DNA from: Pseudomonas coleopterorum
Lineage (GTDB): Bacteria > Pseudomonadota > Gammaproteobacteria > Pseudomonadales > Pseudomonadaceae
Assembly: GCF_900105555.1 (NCBI RefSeq)
Contig: NZ_FNTZ01000001.1
Coordinates: forward strand, 4,591,001 to 4,655,000
Length of the DNA: 64,000 bases
Direction: 5' to 3'
The notes beneath the pieces were generated by a model. That model saw only the letters and a list, made by a program, of their open reading frames with translations. It had not been told where the DNA came from and searched no databases. The stretch's first letter is position 1; each line of letters opens with the position of its first letter. Position numbers and translations under genes: made by a program. Shown one piece after another: positions 36,449 through 45,127 of the stretch.

Positions 36449-37492
36449 ATGCCCTACTCGACCCCTACGCTGCTGACACCTTTGCGCCGCGCGTGCCTGG
36501 CCGGGCTGTTGCTCGGCGCCCTGCCGATGGCCCATGCGGCCGACGTCCTGCTGGTGGGCAACAAGGCCGGCGCCAGTGTGTCGGCACTGGACATGGTCAA
36601 CGGCAAGGAACTGTTGAAGCTGCCAGTCGGCACCGGCCCCCATGAAGTCATCGTCGCCGGCGACGGTCGGCTGGCAGTGGTGGGCAACTACGGCGCCCAG
36701 GGCAAGGCCAACAACAGCCTGAGCGTGATCGACTGGCCGACCCGCAAGGTGGTGCGCACCATCGACCTGGGCCAGGATTCGCGCCCCCACGGCATACGCT
36801 TCTTTCCCGACAACCAACGCATCGTGGTGACCACCGAAGACAGCGAACGCCTGCTGGTGGTCGACCTGGCCCAGGGCAAGGTGCTCGCGCGCATCGACGT
36901 TGGCGGTGGCCAGCCCCATATGGTGGTGCTGTCGGCAGACGCCAGCCGCGCCTACGTGACCCACGTCAAAGGCGGCAGCCTGTCGGTGGTCGACCTTGTA
37001 CAGCACCGCAAGCTCGCCTCGGTGCCCACCGGCAACAGCACCGAGGGCATTGCCATCGAGCCGTCGGGCAAGCATGTGTGGGTGAGCAATCGTGAAGACG
37101 ACGAGGTGGCGCTGGTCGATACCCAGACGCTGAAGGTGCTGGATCGGATCAAGACCGGCCGCTTCCCGATCCGCATCGTCATGACACCCGATGGCAACCA
37201 TGCCTTGGTCAGCTGCGCCAAATCTGCCGAGCTGTCGGTGATCGACGTGGCGAACAGGCGCGAGATCAAGCGCATCGATCTGGCCCGAAAAGGCGCGGTG
37301 TATCGCGAAACCTTGCTGGGCGCCGCAGCCCTGCCCATCGGCGCGGTGGTGGCGCCGGACGGCAAGCGTGCATTCGTGGCCATCAGCGGCGGTGACGAGA
37401 TTGCCGTGATCGACACTGCCACCTGGTCCGTGCAGGCCCGCTGGCCGGCAGGCCCGGAGCCGGATGCACTGGCCATTATTCCGCAGGGTTGA
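36449..37492 (+). CDS. YncE-like seven-bladed beta-propeller periplasmic protein
   Basis: The 347-residue product has a signal peptide of about 30 residues ending AHA. About seven repeats follow of the YVTN type (VLLVGNKAGASVSALDM; VVGNYGAQGKANNSLSVIDW; VVVTTEDSERLLVVDLAQ; AYVTHVKGGSLSVVDL; VWVSNREDDEVALVD; ALVSCAKSAELSVIDV; AFVAISGGDEIAVID). Such proteins bind DNA, metals or partners in the periplasm; no function is known here. It is convergent with an ABC ATPase gene. The start follows AGGAG. Confidence 0.85.
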   Translation: MPYSTPTLLTPLRRACLAGLLLGALPMAHAADVLLVGNKAGASVSALDMVNGKELLKLPVGTGPHEVIVAGDGRLAVVGNYGAQGKANNSLSVIDWPTRKVVRTIDLGQDSRPHGIRFFPDNQRIVVTTEDSERLLVVDLAQGKVLARIDVGGGQPHMVVLSADASRAYVTHVKGGSLSVVDLVQHRKLASVPTGNSTEGIAIEPSGKHVWVSNREDDEVALVDTQTLKVLDRIKTGRFPIRIVMTPDGNHALVSCAKSAELSVIDVANRREIKRIDLARKGAVYRETLLGAAALPIGAVVAPDGKRAFVAISGGDEIAVIDTATWSVQARWPAGPEPDALAIIPQG

Positions 37493-37588
37493 GTGATCGT
37501 CCCCGGCGCTGCACAGCAGGGACGCTGGCTGTGCGCGTCGTCACCTTCGGCTTCGCGCACTGGCCAGACGGGAGCACGCGGTTGCGGG

Positions 37589-38317
37589 TCAGTGGTGGAG
37601 AATCTGTCGCAAGAAGGCTTTGGCCCGCTCAGATTTCGGGGCATTGAAGAAGTGTTCCGCCAGCGCATCCTCGATGATTTCTCCCGCATCCATGAACAGC
37701 ACACGATCGGCCACCTTGCGCGCAAAACCCATTTCATGGGTCACGCAGAACATAGTCATGCCTTCACGGGCCAGCTCGGTCATCACAGCCAGCACTTCGG
37801 CCACCATCTCGGGATCCAGCGCTGAAGTCGGCTCGTCGAACAGCATGGCTTGTGGCTCCATCGCCAGCGCACGTGCGATCGCCACGCGTTGCTGCTGCCC
37901 TCCAGAGAGCTGAGCAGGGTACTTGTCACCGTGGGCGGCAAGACCGACCCGCTCCAGCAGTTCGCGGCCCTTGATCAGCGCAGCGGCCTTGCCGCGCTTG
38001 AGAATGCGGGTTTGTGGGATGGTCAGGTTATCCATCACCGTGAGGTGAGGAAAAAGCTCGAACTGTTGGAAGACCATGCCTACCCGGCGACGCAGCAGCG
38101 GCAGATCGGTGCCCTTGGCGCCCACGGAGATGCCATCGAAATGGATCTCGCCTTCATCGAAGGGCTCCAGCGCATTGATGCATTTGATCAACGTGGATTT
38201 CCCCGAACCGGAGGGGCCGCACACCACGATCACTTCACCTTTGGCCACTTGCGTGGTGCAGTTCTTCAGCACCTGAAAAGAGCCATAGAACTTGTTCACC
38301 TGATTGATGGCGATCAT
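37589..38317 (-). CDS. Polar amino acid ABC transporter, ATP-binding subunit
   Basis: The 242-residue GlnQ-type ATPase has Walker [11 protein letters not shown], signature [16 protein letters not shown] and Walker [13 protein letters not shown]. Its ATG overlaps the M20 gene stop by four bases. No permease is beside it on the same strand; the nearest permease without an ATPase of its own is across the palindrome at 44378-45127, so the transporter seems to be split over two divergent operons. Confidence 0.9.
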   Translation of the reverse strand: MIAINQVNKFYGSFQVLKNCTTQVAKGEVIVVCGPSGSGKSTLIKCINALEPFDEGEIHFDGISVGAKGTDLPLLRRRVGMVFQQFELFPHLTVMDNLTIPQTRILKRGKAAALIKGRELLERVGLAAHGDKYPAQLSGGQQQRVAIARALAMEPQAMLFDEPTSALDPEMVAEVLAVMTELAREGMTMFCVTHEMGFARKVADRVLFMDAGEIIEDALAEHFFNAPKSERAKAFLRQILHH

Positions 38318-39555
38318 TTTTCAACGCCCTCCTTGAGCAGCTCCAGAAGAGTATTGGCAATCACCTGGGTGGCCTTGCGCAGGTCTTGCAGGGGGACGCG
38401 CTCGTCGGCGCGATGGCCGTTGGCTTCCAGCAACGTCCGCGGGCCGGCACCGTACATGACGGTTGGAATGCCCGCCTCGCTGTACAGGCGGGCATCGGTG
38501 TACAGCGGCACGCCGATGGGTGTGACCGGCTCGCCGAACACTGCGCCCGCTTCACGGCACACCAACTCGGCCAGGCGCTCGCTGCCTGCCACCGGCACGA
38601 AAGGCCTCGCCAGCAAGATCCGCGAAACGTCGATGGTGATGCCTGGGAGCTGCGCGGCCACGGTCTGGATCAGATCGCGCAATTCGGTCTCCACCGCTTC
38701 GGGTGACTCCTCCGGCACGATACGGCGGTCCAGACGCAGGGTCAGGCGGTCGCCGACGACGTTGGTGTTGATGCCGCCTTCGATCAAGCCCACTACCAGC
38801 GTGGGATGGCTGATACCCAGGGTGGCCGAAGGGCGCTCGCGCAGGCTGTCGCGGTAGCGGTACAGGGCCTGCAGCAACGGCACGCTGGCCTCGATGGCAT
38901 CCACGCCGGTATCGGGCATCGCCGCATGGGCAGATTTGCCAAGCAGGGTCAGCTCCAGGTGCAGACAGCCGTTGTGGGCAGTAATCACATGGTAGGAAAA
39001 CGCCGCGCTGAGCACGTAGTCGGGCTTGCTCAGCCCAGCGCCCAGAATCCAGCCGGGGCCTGTGGCACCGCCGGTTTCCTCGTCGTAGGTAATGTGCAAT
39101 TCGACACTGCCGGCCAGCGGTGTTTGCAGTGTTTTCAGCGCTGCCAGCGCGCAGGCATAGGTGGTGATGTCGGACTTGGACACCGCAGCGCCGCGACCGT
39201 AGAGCCAGCCTTCGCGAACCTCACCGCCATAGGGGTCGGCGCTCCAACCACGGCCGGGCGGCACCACATCGCCGTGGGCATTCAGGGCAATGGTGGGGCC
39301 AGGGCCAAACCGATGGCGCACGATCAGGTTGGTGGCGCTGAGCATCCCGGCCTCGGCCACCACTTCGGCTGGGGTGACATGCCGCTCGACCTCAAGACCC
39401 ATGGCTTCGAGCAGGCGCGCCGTGGCTTCGGCATGAGGCGTGCAGTCGCCGGGCGGATTGTCCGACGGCGTACGCACCAAGGCTTGCAGCATTGCGGTTT
39501 GCGCAGTGAAGCCTTGGTCGATCCGAGCCGCGAGATGTTGCTTGAGGTCGTGCAT
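38314..39555 (-). CDS. M20 family metallo-amidohydrolase (ArgE/DapE type)
   Basis: The product has 413 residues. It has metal-ligand motifs [10 protein letters not shown] (His, Asp), ITYDEETGG (Glu-Glu) and a C-terminal His near [12 protein letters not shown], with a dimerisation domain in between ([17 protein letters not shown]). This is the architecture of N-acyl amino acid deacylases and peptidases. It lies 15 bases after the fused dehydrogenase gene and is coupled to the ABC ATPase gene, so it likely trims an acylated amino-acid substrate. Confidence 0.85.
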   Translation of the reverse strand: MHDLKQHLAARIDQGFTAQTAMLQALVRTPSDNPPGDCTPHAEATARLLEAMGLEVERHVTPAEVVAEAGMLSATNLIVRHRFGPGPTIALNAHGDVVPPGRGWSADPYGGEVREGWLYGRGAAVSKSDITTYACALAALKTLQTPLAGSVELHITYDEETGGATGPGWILGAGLSKPDYVLSAAFSYHVITAHNGCLHLELTLLGKSAHAAMPDTGVDAIEASVPLLQALYRYRDSLRERPSATLGISHPTLVVGLIEGGINTNVVGDRLTLRLDRRIVPEESPEAVETELRDLIQTVAAQLPGITIDVSRILLARPFVPVAGSERLAELVCREAGAVFGEPVTPIGVPLYTDARLYSEAGIPTVMYGAGPRTLLEANGHRADERVPLQDLRKATQVIANTLLELLKEGVEK

Positions 39556-39570
39556 GCACTTCGATCCCTG

Positions 39571-42513
39571 TCAGGCTGTGGCGCCGAAGCGCTCGATACG
39601 GAAGGCGGAAATGTCCAGTTCGGTCCGCCCGTTGACGATCAGCTCGGCCACCGTGTGCGCCACGATCGGCGCAAGGGTGTAGCCATTGGAGGTGACGGCA
39701 TTGAAGAAACCAGGTACGCCGGGGACTTCACCCAGAATCGGTGCGCCGTCGATGTTCACGTTCATGCCGGCCCAACTGCGCAGCATATGCAACCCGCGCA
39801 GGGCGGGCAGGACCCTGGCGGCGACCCACAGATTGCCCTCGATGCTGCTGCGCACGGCGTGGTTCAGGCGCATGGATGCATTGAAGCCGGCGCTCCAGCC
39901 GCCGCCGATCAGCAGGCCACCGTTGGCGCTCTGCTTGAGGCTCAGGTGACGGTCGGCATGGGCGATCAGGTGATCGACCAAGGGCGGAGCACGTTCAGTG
40001 ACGATCATTTGCAAGGGCGCGCCCTTCACCGGAATGGCCACACCGAGCATGTCGCCAATGGTGCTGGACCAGGCGCCCGAGGCGTTGATCAAGCGCTTGG
40101 CTACGATAACGCCACGGCTGGAGGTCACGCGAAAACCGCCGTTGGCCAGTTTTTCGATGCCCTGCACATTGGTACCGCGCTGAAAGCGTGCGCCCTGCTC
40201 ACGGGCCAGCGCGCCGACGGCATAGGTCGCGCGCAACGGGTTGATCTTGCCTTCCAGAGGGCAGAGTTCGGCACCGATCAGGTTATCGGCCAAGTGCGGT
40301 GAAAGCCGGCGCAGTTCGGCGCCATCGAGCATCTGCGCATCGATACCGTAGCTGCGTTCCAGGTGTACCTTCTGCTCGAGGAAGCGCAGGCCTGGTTCGT
40401 TCTCGGCAACCATCAGGCCGCCGGTGATCTTGATTTCAAGCGACTCGCCGCACGCCCGCTCCAGGTCTTGCCACAACTTGATGGACAGCGGCCCCAGCGG
40501 CAGAGTCTGCGCGGCGGGGCCACCGCCCGCCTGGGCCTTGGCGCCGAAGTCGAACGACAGCAATTGCACATGCAGACTGCCAGCATTGGCGCCCGACGCC
40601 TGCAGGTTGCTGTCATCACGGTCGATCACCAGCACTTGGGCACCCGCCTTGGCCAAGTAATAGCCCAGACAACTGCCCAGTACTCCGGCGCCAATCACCA
40701 GCACATCGGTATGCTGCTCGGTCAGCGGCGTGGTTTCCACCGGCCGGGCCAGGTTCGGTGTCATGGCGGGCAAGTGGCCGCCCCACTCGGGCTTCTCGAA
40801 GGTCAGGGCCGCAATGGGTACCGGCTTTGCCGGTGGACGTGGGGCGAAGCCGCTTTCCACCTGAGGAGCACGACCGCAGGTTTCCTCCAGCAGCTGGCAG
40901 GCGACGCCCGAACAATAGCGGCCCTGACAGCGCCCCATGCCCAGACGCGTGTTGCGCTTGAGGCTGGCAAGTGTGTCGTGCCCGTCGCCGACGGCCTTGC
41001 GCAAGGTGCCCAGGTCGACTTCTTCGCAACGACAGATCGGAGTCGCATCGGCAAGGCCCGCCAGCTTTACCGGCGGCGCTTGGTACAGGCGCCACAACGC
41101 CGACTGGAACCGTTCGGCGCTGTGCAGCCGCCGCCGCGCCAAGGCCGCCTGACCTTCATCGCTGCCCAGTCCCAGTGCCTGGGCGACCGCCAGCCCGGCC
41201 AAGGTGCCGCGTGCCAGCGCCACCCGCGAGCCACCCAGATCGGCACCGTCGCCAATCACGTAAACACCGGCGATGCTGCTCGCGCCATCCTCGGCAGTAC
41301 GCACCGCAGGCGTGCTGAAGGGTGTGGTACGCAGGTACTGCTCGCAGCCGAGCATCCGGGCCAGTTCCGTGGAAGGAATGAAGCCGTGTCCCAGGCACAA
41401 CACATCGCATTCGATGCGTCGCTCGCTGCCGGGCACCGCTTGGCCGTTGATGTCCAGGCGGGCGACGGTCACCGCCTCCAGGCGTTCGTTGCCATGCGCT
41501 GCGATCACCGTTTGCCCCCAGCGCAGCGGCACCCCGGCGCGCTTCAGGCGACTCAGGTACGCGGCGCCCTCGGCCAATAGGTCACTGCCCTCGCGCAGCA
41601 GGCCGAATAGCTCCCTCCACCGCTGCAAGGAAGGCGCCGGTGCCGACTCCAACACCTCGCACACCCCGGCTCCACCATTCAACAGCTCTGCCGCCAGCTG
41701 CAGATTCAAGGGACCGTTACCGCTGATCACGGTGCGCTCGCCTGCAGCGACCTGGTAGGCCCGCGCCAGCGTCTGCCCGGCGCCTGTGGTCATGACCCCT
41801 GGCAGCGTCCAGCCAGGAAACGGTACCGGCCGCTCGTAGGCGCCCGGCGCGAGGATCAGCTGACGAGGCTCGAACACCCAGGCTTCACCGTCTACCAGCG
41901 CGGCAATCTCGTTGACGCCGAAGGCGCCCCATACGCAGGCGCCCTGACGGATTTGCACGCCGGCCGCCCTGGCTGCGGCTACCAATGCCAGCCCTTTGGC
42001 GAACTGCGCGGCCGGGGCACGTTTGAAGCCGTGGGACGGTGCCAAGGGCTTGTAGAACTGCCCGCCACTTTGTAGGCGCTCGTCCAGCACCAGTACCTTG
42101 GCACCCCGCTGCGCGGCGGCCAGTGCAGCCGACAAACCGCCAGGGCCGGCGCCGACCACCAGTACATCCGGGCGCTCTACTGCCGGCTCATGACCTTGGG
42201 GTGTCGGCGCCAGGGGCGCCAATTGTGCCTGGGCTGGCAAGCCACTGCTGACCTGCATCCCATCGCTGACCTTGACCAGACAACTGCGCTGTCCACCCTG
42301 CCCGTCCACTTCGACGGCGCATTCGAAACACGCGCCCATCCCGCAATACAGACCGCGGCGACCGCTGTAGCGGGTCTGCCGCACGCCCACGATGTGCGCC
42401 CGAGCCAGCGCCGCGGCAATGGTTTCGCCCGCCAGCGCAGAGACCGGCTGCCCGTCGTATTCGAAGGTAACGGCAGCGGCGATGCTTTCGATTGCGGGAT
42501 GGATAAGACGCAT
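39571..42513 (-). CDS. Single-chain fusion of HcnABC/opine-oxidase-type dehydrogenase subunits
   Basis: The protein has 980 residues and three parts that are normally separate subunits. First, a [2Fe-2S] ferredoxin domain with Cys57, 62, 65 and 78 (HcnA-like). Second, a NAD(P)/FAD-type oxidoreductase from residue 115 (GAGPGG at 121-126), ending in a BFD-like [2Fe-2S] domain (ICRCEEVDLGTLRKAV, then GRCQGRYC) as in HcnB/OoxA. Third, a D-amino-acid-oxidase fold from about residue 615 (VLVIGAGVLGS) as in HcnC/OoxB. The sum of the three subunits in HcnABC is close to this length. Relatives oxidise glycine, opines and D-hydroxyproline. The ATG at 42513 is close to the palindrome; the upstream frame to 42597 runs through it and is spurious. 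Confidence 0.85.
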   Translation of the reverse strand: MRLIHPAIESIAAAVTFEYDGQPVSALAGETIAAALARAHIVGVRQTRYSGRRGLYCGMGACFECAVEVDGQGGQRSCLVKVSDGMQVSSGLPAQAQLAPLAPTPQGHEPAVERPDVLVVGAGPGGLSAALAAAQRGAKVLVLDERLQSGGQFYKPLAPSHGFKRAPAAQFAKGLALVAAARAAGVQIRQGACVWGAFGVNEIAALVDGEAWVFEPRQLILAPGAYERPVPFPGWTLPGVMTTGAGQTLARAYQVAAGERTVISGNGPLNLQLAAELLNGGAGVCEVLESAPAPSLQRWRELFGLLREGSDLLAEGAAYLSRLKRAGVPLRWGQTVIAAHGNERLEAVTVARLDINGQAVPGSERRIECDVLCLGHGFIPSTELARMLGCEQYLRTTPFSTPAVRTAEDGASSIAGVYVIGDGADLGGSRVALARGTLAGLAVAQALGLGSDEGQAALARRRLHSAERFQSALWRLYQAPPVKLAGLADATPICRCEEVDLGTLRKAVGDGHDTLASLKRNTRLGMGRCQGRYCSGVACQLLEETCGRAPQVESGFAPRPPAKPVPIAALTFEKPEWGGHLPAMTPNLARPVETTPLTEQHTDVLVIGAGVLGSCLGYYLAKAGAQVLVIDRDDSNLQASGANAGSLHVQLLSFDFGAKAQAGGGPAAQTLPLGPLSIKLWQDLERACGESLEIKITGGLMVAENEPGLRFLEQKVHLERSYGIDAQMLDGAELRRLSPHLADNLIGAELCPLEGKINPLRATYAVGALAREQGARFQRGTNVQGIEKLANGGFRVTSSRGVIVAKRLINASGAWSSTIGDMLGVAIPVKGAPLQMIVTERAPPLVDHLIAHADRHLSLKQSANGGLLIGGGWSAGFNASMRLNHAVRSSIEGNLWVAARVLPALRGLHMLRSWAGMNVNIDGAPILGEVPGVPGFFNAVTSNGYTLAPIVAHTVAELIVNGRTELDISAFRIERFGATA

Positions 42514-42527
42514 CAGAAAAGATCCAG

Positions 42528-42577
42528 AGGTTGTTGCATACCGATTGTATACGTATACAATCGGTATGCAACAACCT
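42528..42577. promoter_or_regulatory. 50-bp perfect palindrome in the divergent promoter region
   Basis: The two 25-base arms (42528-42552 and 42553-42577) are perfect inverted complements with no spacer. The centre is TTGTATAC followed by GTATACAA, and outer half sites contain TTGCATACC and GGTATGCAA. It fills most of the 77-base gap between the fused dehydrogenase and the DapA-family gene. Such TTGTATAC-type dyads are typical targets of GntR/FCD regulators, and one is encoded at the end of the plus-strand operon. Confidence 0.9.
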
Positions 42578-42590
42578 TCGAGAATCTGCG

Positions 42591-43487
42591 ATGACACATT
42601 TCCGCGGTACCTACACAGTCCTGATCACACCTTTCACGGCCGACGGCAGCGCGGTTGACGTTGCTGCTTTGGAACGCCTGGTGGAATGGCAGATAACCGA
42701 AGGCATCCACGGCCTGATTCCGTTGGGGAGCACGGGCGAGTTTCTGTCGATGACCCGCGAAGAGCGGCAATTGGTCACCGAAACAGTAATTCGCACCGCC
42801 AACGGGCGTGTTCCGGTCCTGATCGGCACGGGCGCCGAATGGACCCGCGATTGCGTCGAGCTGAGCCTGGAAGCGCAGTCGATGGGCGCCGATGGGGTCA
42901 TGATCATCCCGCCTTTCTATAGCTGTCCCAACGAGGACGAGCTGTTCGCTCACTACCGCGCAGTGGGTGAAGCAATCGACATACCAATCATGATCTACAA
43001 CAACCCGGCGACCGCGAACGTCGACCTGATTCCCAGCACGGTAGCGCGCCTGGCGCAGATCGACACCGTGAACTACATCAAGGAGTCCACCCTGGAAGTC
43101 ACCCGGGTGCGCGACATCATCGAACTGTGCGGCGAACGCATGAACGTGTTCGCCGGCATTCTGGGCTACGAGTCGTTCTGGCTCGGTGCTTGCGGCTGGA
43201 TCGCGGTGGCGTCCAACCTGCTGCCCAAACTCTCCGCGCAAATGTTCGAAGCCGCCGTGGACCGCGGTAATCGCGACGAAGCGCTGGCCATCTACAAGAA
43301 AATCCTGCCCATCGTGCGTGCCGTAGGCGGCCCGCACTATGTGGCAGCCAGCAAAGCCGGGCTGGACATGCTCGGACTCGCAGTCGGCGACCCGCGCGCG
43401 CCACGTTTGCCTTTGGCACTGCCGCAACAACACGCCTTGCGCGCCGCCCTGGAAGAACTTCAGGTCATCGGCAGCCTGCGTGGCTGA
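42591..43487 (+). CDS. DapA superfamily lyase or aldolase of unknown substrate
   Basis: The product has 298 residues of the class I aldolase TIM barrel. It has GSTGE at 46-50 (usually G-T/S-T-G-E), Tyr in IMIYNNPAT (near 136) and the Schiff-base Lys in NYIKEST (near 164). Members make or cleave 2-oxo acids and imines, such as dihydrodipicolinate, N-acetylneuraminate or hydroxyproline-pathway imines. It differs in motif from the pyrroline-hydroxycarboxylate deaminase I remember. It is the first gene of the plus-strand operon, 14 bases after the palindrome. Confidence 0.85.
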   Translation: MTHFRGTYTVLITPFTADGSAVDVAALERLVEWQITEGIHGLIPLGSTGEFLSMTREERQLVTETVIRTANGRVPVLIGTGAEWTRDCVELSLEAQSMGADGVMIIPPFYSCPNEDELFAHYRAVGEAIDIPIMIYNNPATANVDLIPSTVARLAQIDTVNYIKESTLEVTRVRDIIELCGERMNVFAGILGYESFWLGACGWIAVASNLLPKLSAQMFEAAVDRGNRDEALAIYKKILPIVRAVGGPHYVAASKAGLDMLGLAVGDPRAPRLPLALPQQHALRAALEELQVIGSLRG

Positions 43488-43517
43488 TCAATCCTTCGCC
43501 GACTAGAGAGCACGTCC

Positions 43518-44348
43518 ATGAGAGCACCCCTGCGCAGCCTTTTGACCCTCGGCCTGCTGGCCACCTTCGCGACAGCCCCGGCCTTTGCCGCCGACTGCAC
43601 CGCCCCGACGGGACTGACCCTGATCAACCCCGGCCACCTGGTGATGTCGACCAACCCAACCTTGCCACCCTTGCAGTTCGTCGACAGCAGCGGCGAGCTC
43701 AAGGGCATGCGCATCGAGCTGGGCGCGGAAATCGCCAAGCGCCTGTGCCTGCAGCCCGACTACGTGCGTATCGAGTTCTCGGCCATGGTGCCGGGTCTAC
43801 AGGGGGGCCGCTGGGACATGATCAATACCGGCATTTTCTTCACCCCCGAGCGAGCCAGGATCATGTGGATGATCCCTTACGAGAACCAGGCCGTCAGCCT
43901 GTCGGCACTCCCGGACAATCCCGGCAAGATCAGCCGTCTGGAAGATCTCGCCGGCCAGAGCGTGGGCGTGGAGATTGGTGGCTTCGAGGAAAACGCTGCC
44001 AAGAAAGCCAGCGCCGAACTGGTTGCCAAGGGCCTCAAGCCTATCGATATCCGTACCTTCGATAACTTCTCCATCGCCTTCCAGGCCCTGCGCGCCGGCC
44101 AGGTTCAAGCGGTGGTCAGCCTGGACTCGGTCGCCGTCGAGTATCAGAACCAAGGCAAATTCAAACAGGTGATCGCCGGACTGGAACCGACCCCGGTCGC
44201 CATCGCCTTCAAGGACCGCGCCCTGGCCGATGCCGCCGCCAAGGTGCTCAACGACATGCGCGCCGATGGCAGCCTGGAGGCTCTGTTCAAGCGCTACGGC
44301 GCCCAGAGCACGTCCGGCGATTTCACCGTCAAGGGCCCGACCACCTGA
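43518..44348 (+). CDS. ABC transporter, periplasmic amino-acid binding protein
   Basis: The 276-residue product has a signal peptide of about 24 residues (ending AFA) and an SBP family 3 fold (ELKGMRIELGAEIAKRL; RWDMINTGIFFTPERA; DNFSIAFQALRAGQVQAVV). It is placed between the lyase and the permease genes of the plus-strand operon and is the likely partner of the ATPase at 37589-38317. Confidence 0.88.
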   Translation: MRAPLRSLLTLGLLATFATAPAFAADCTAPTGLTLINPGHLVMSTNPTLPPLQFVDSSGELKGMRIELGAEIAKRLCLQPDYVRIEFSAMVPGLQGGRWDMINTGIFFTPERARIMWMIPYENQAVSLSALPDNPGKISRLEDLAGQSVGVEIGGFEENAAKKASAELVAKGLKPIDIRTFDNFSIAFQALRAGQVQAVVSLDSVAVEYQNQGKFKQVIAGLEPTPVAIAFKDRALADAAAKVLNDMRADGSLEALFKRYGAQSTSGDFTVKGPTT

Positions 44349-44377
44349 ACGTCCGCCACTCAAAGGAGGCATGACTG

Positions 44378-45127
44378 ATGAATCAAGGCTGGAGCTGGAC
44401 CGGGTACTTCGACTACCTCTTCAATCATTTCTTGATGATGGGGGCGTTCTACACCGTCTGCCTGACTCTGGCCGGGATGCTGGGCGGCCTTGTGCTGGGT
44501 GCGCTGCTGACCTTCGCGCGGATGTCGCCCAGGGTCTGGTTGTCGACCCCGGCGCGCCTGTACATCTGGATCTTCCGCGGCACGCCGTTGCTGGTCCAAC
44601 TCATCATCATCTATACCGGCCTGCCCCAACTGGGGCTGCGCTTCAGCGTACTCGAAGCGGTGGTGCTGGGGCTGGTGATCAACGAAGCGGCGTACCTGGC
44701 CGAAATCATCCGCGGTGGCGTCCAGGCCATCCCGCCGGGGCAAATCAATGCGGCCAAGGCACTGGGCTTCCGCGGCCTGGGCGTACTGCGCTACGTGGTG
44801 TTCCCGCAGACCATGCGCCTGATCGTGCCGACCCTGGGCAACAGCTTCAATGGCCTGCTCAAGACCACCTCGATCGCGTCGGTGATTTCCATGGAGGAGT
44901 TGCTGCGCCGCACGCAGATGCTCATTCAGGAGAAATTCATGGTGCTGGAATTGTTCATGGTGGCGGCCACCTATTACCTGATCCTCACCACCCTGTGGGA
45001 TTTCGTCCAACGGCGCATCGAGCGTCATTACGCAACCGCCTACCTTGTCGATCGCGGCAGCAATAAAAATGTGCCTGCGCTCGACACACCTGCCGCCCTA
45101 CCCACCACCGCCAAGGAGAGTCGCTGA
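44378..45127 (+). CDS. Polar amino acid ABC transporter, permease subunit
   Basis: The 249-residue product has about five membrane helices and the conserved cytoplasmic loop QINAAKALGFRGLGVLRYVVFPQ. It is of the HisM/GlnP family. It is 29 bases after the binding-protein gene and 0 bases before the amidohydrolase gene. Confidence 0.88.
   Translation: MNQGWSWTGYFDYLFNHFLMMGAFYTVCLTLAGMLGGLVLGALLTFARMSPRVWLSTPARLYIWIFRGTPLLVQLIIIYTGLPQLGLRFSVLEAVVLGLVINEAAYLAEIIRGGVQAIPPGQINAAKALGFRGLGVLRYVVFPQTMRLIVPTLGNSFNGLLKTTSIASVISMEELLRRTQMLIQEKFMVLELFMVAATYYLILTTLWDFVQRRIERHYATAYLVDRGSNKNVPALDTPAALPTTAKESR

Noticed and set aside
38806-40302. 498-residue plus-strand frame across the M20 and fused dehydrogenase genes
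   Set aside because: It bridges the boundary of two well-supported genes on the other strand, so it cannot be a gene of its own.
42531-42590. N-terminal extension of the DapA-family gene through the palindrome
   Set aside because: The added 20 residues are encoded by the palindrome itself, and the family N-terminus begins at the ATG at 42591.
39571-42597. Extension of the fused dehydrogenase to 42597
   Set aside because: The first 28 codons run through the 50-bp palindrome and into the start of the divergent gene.
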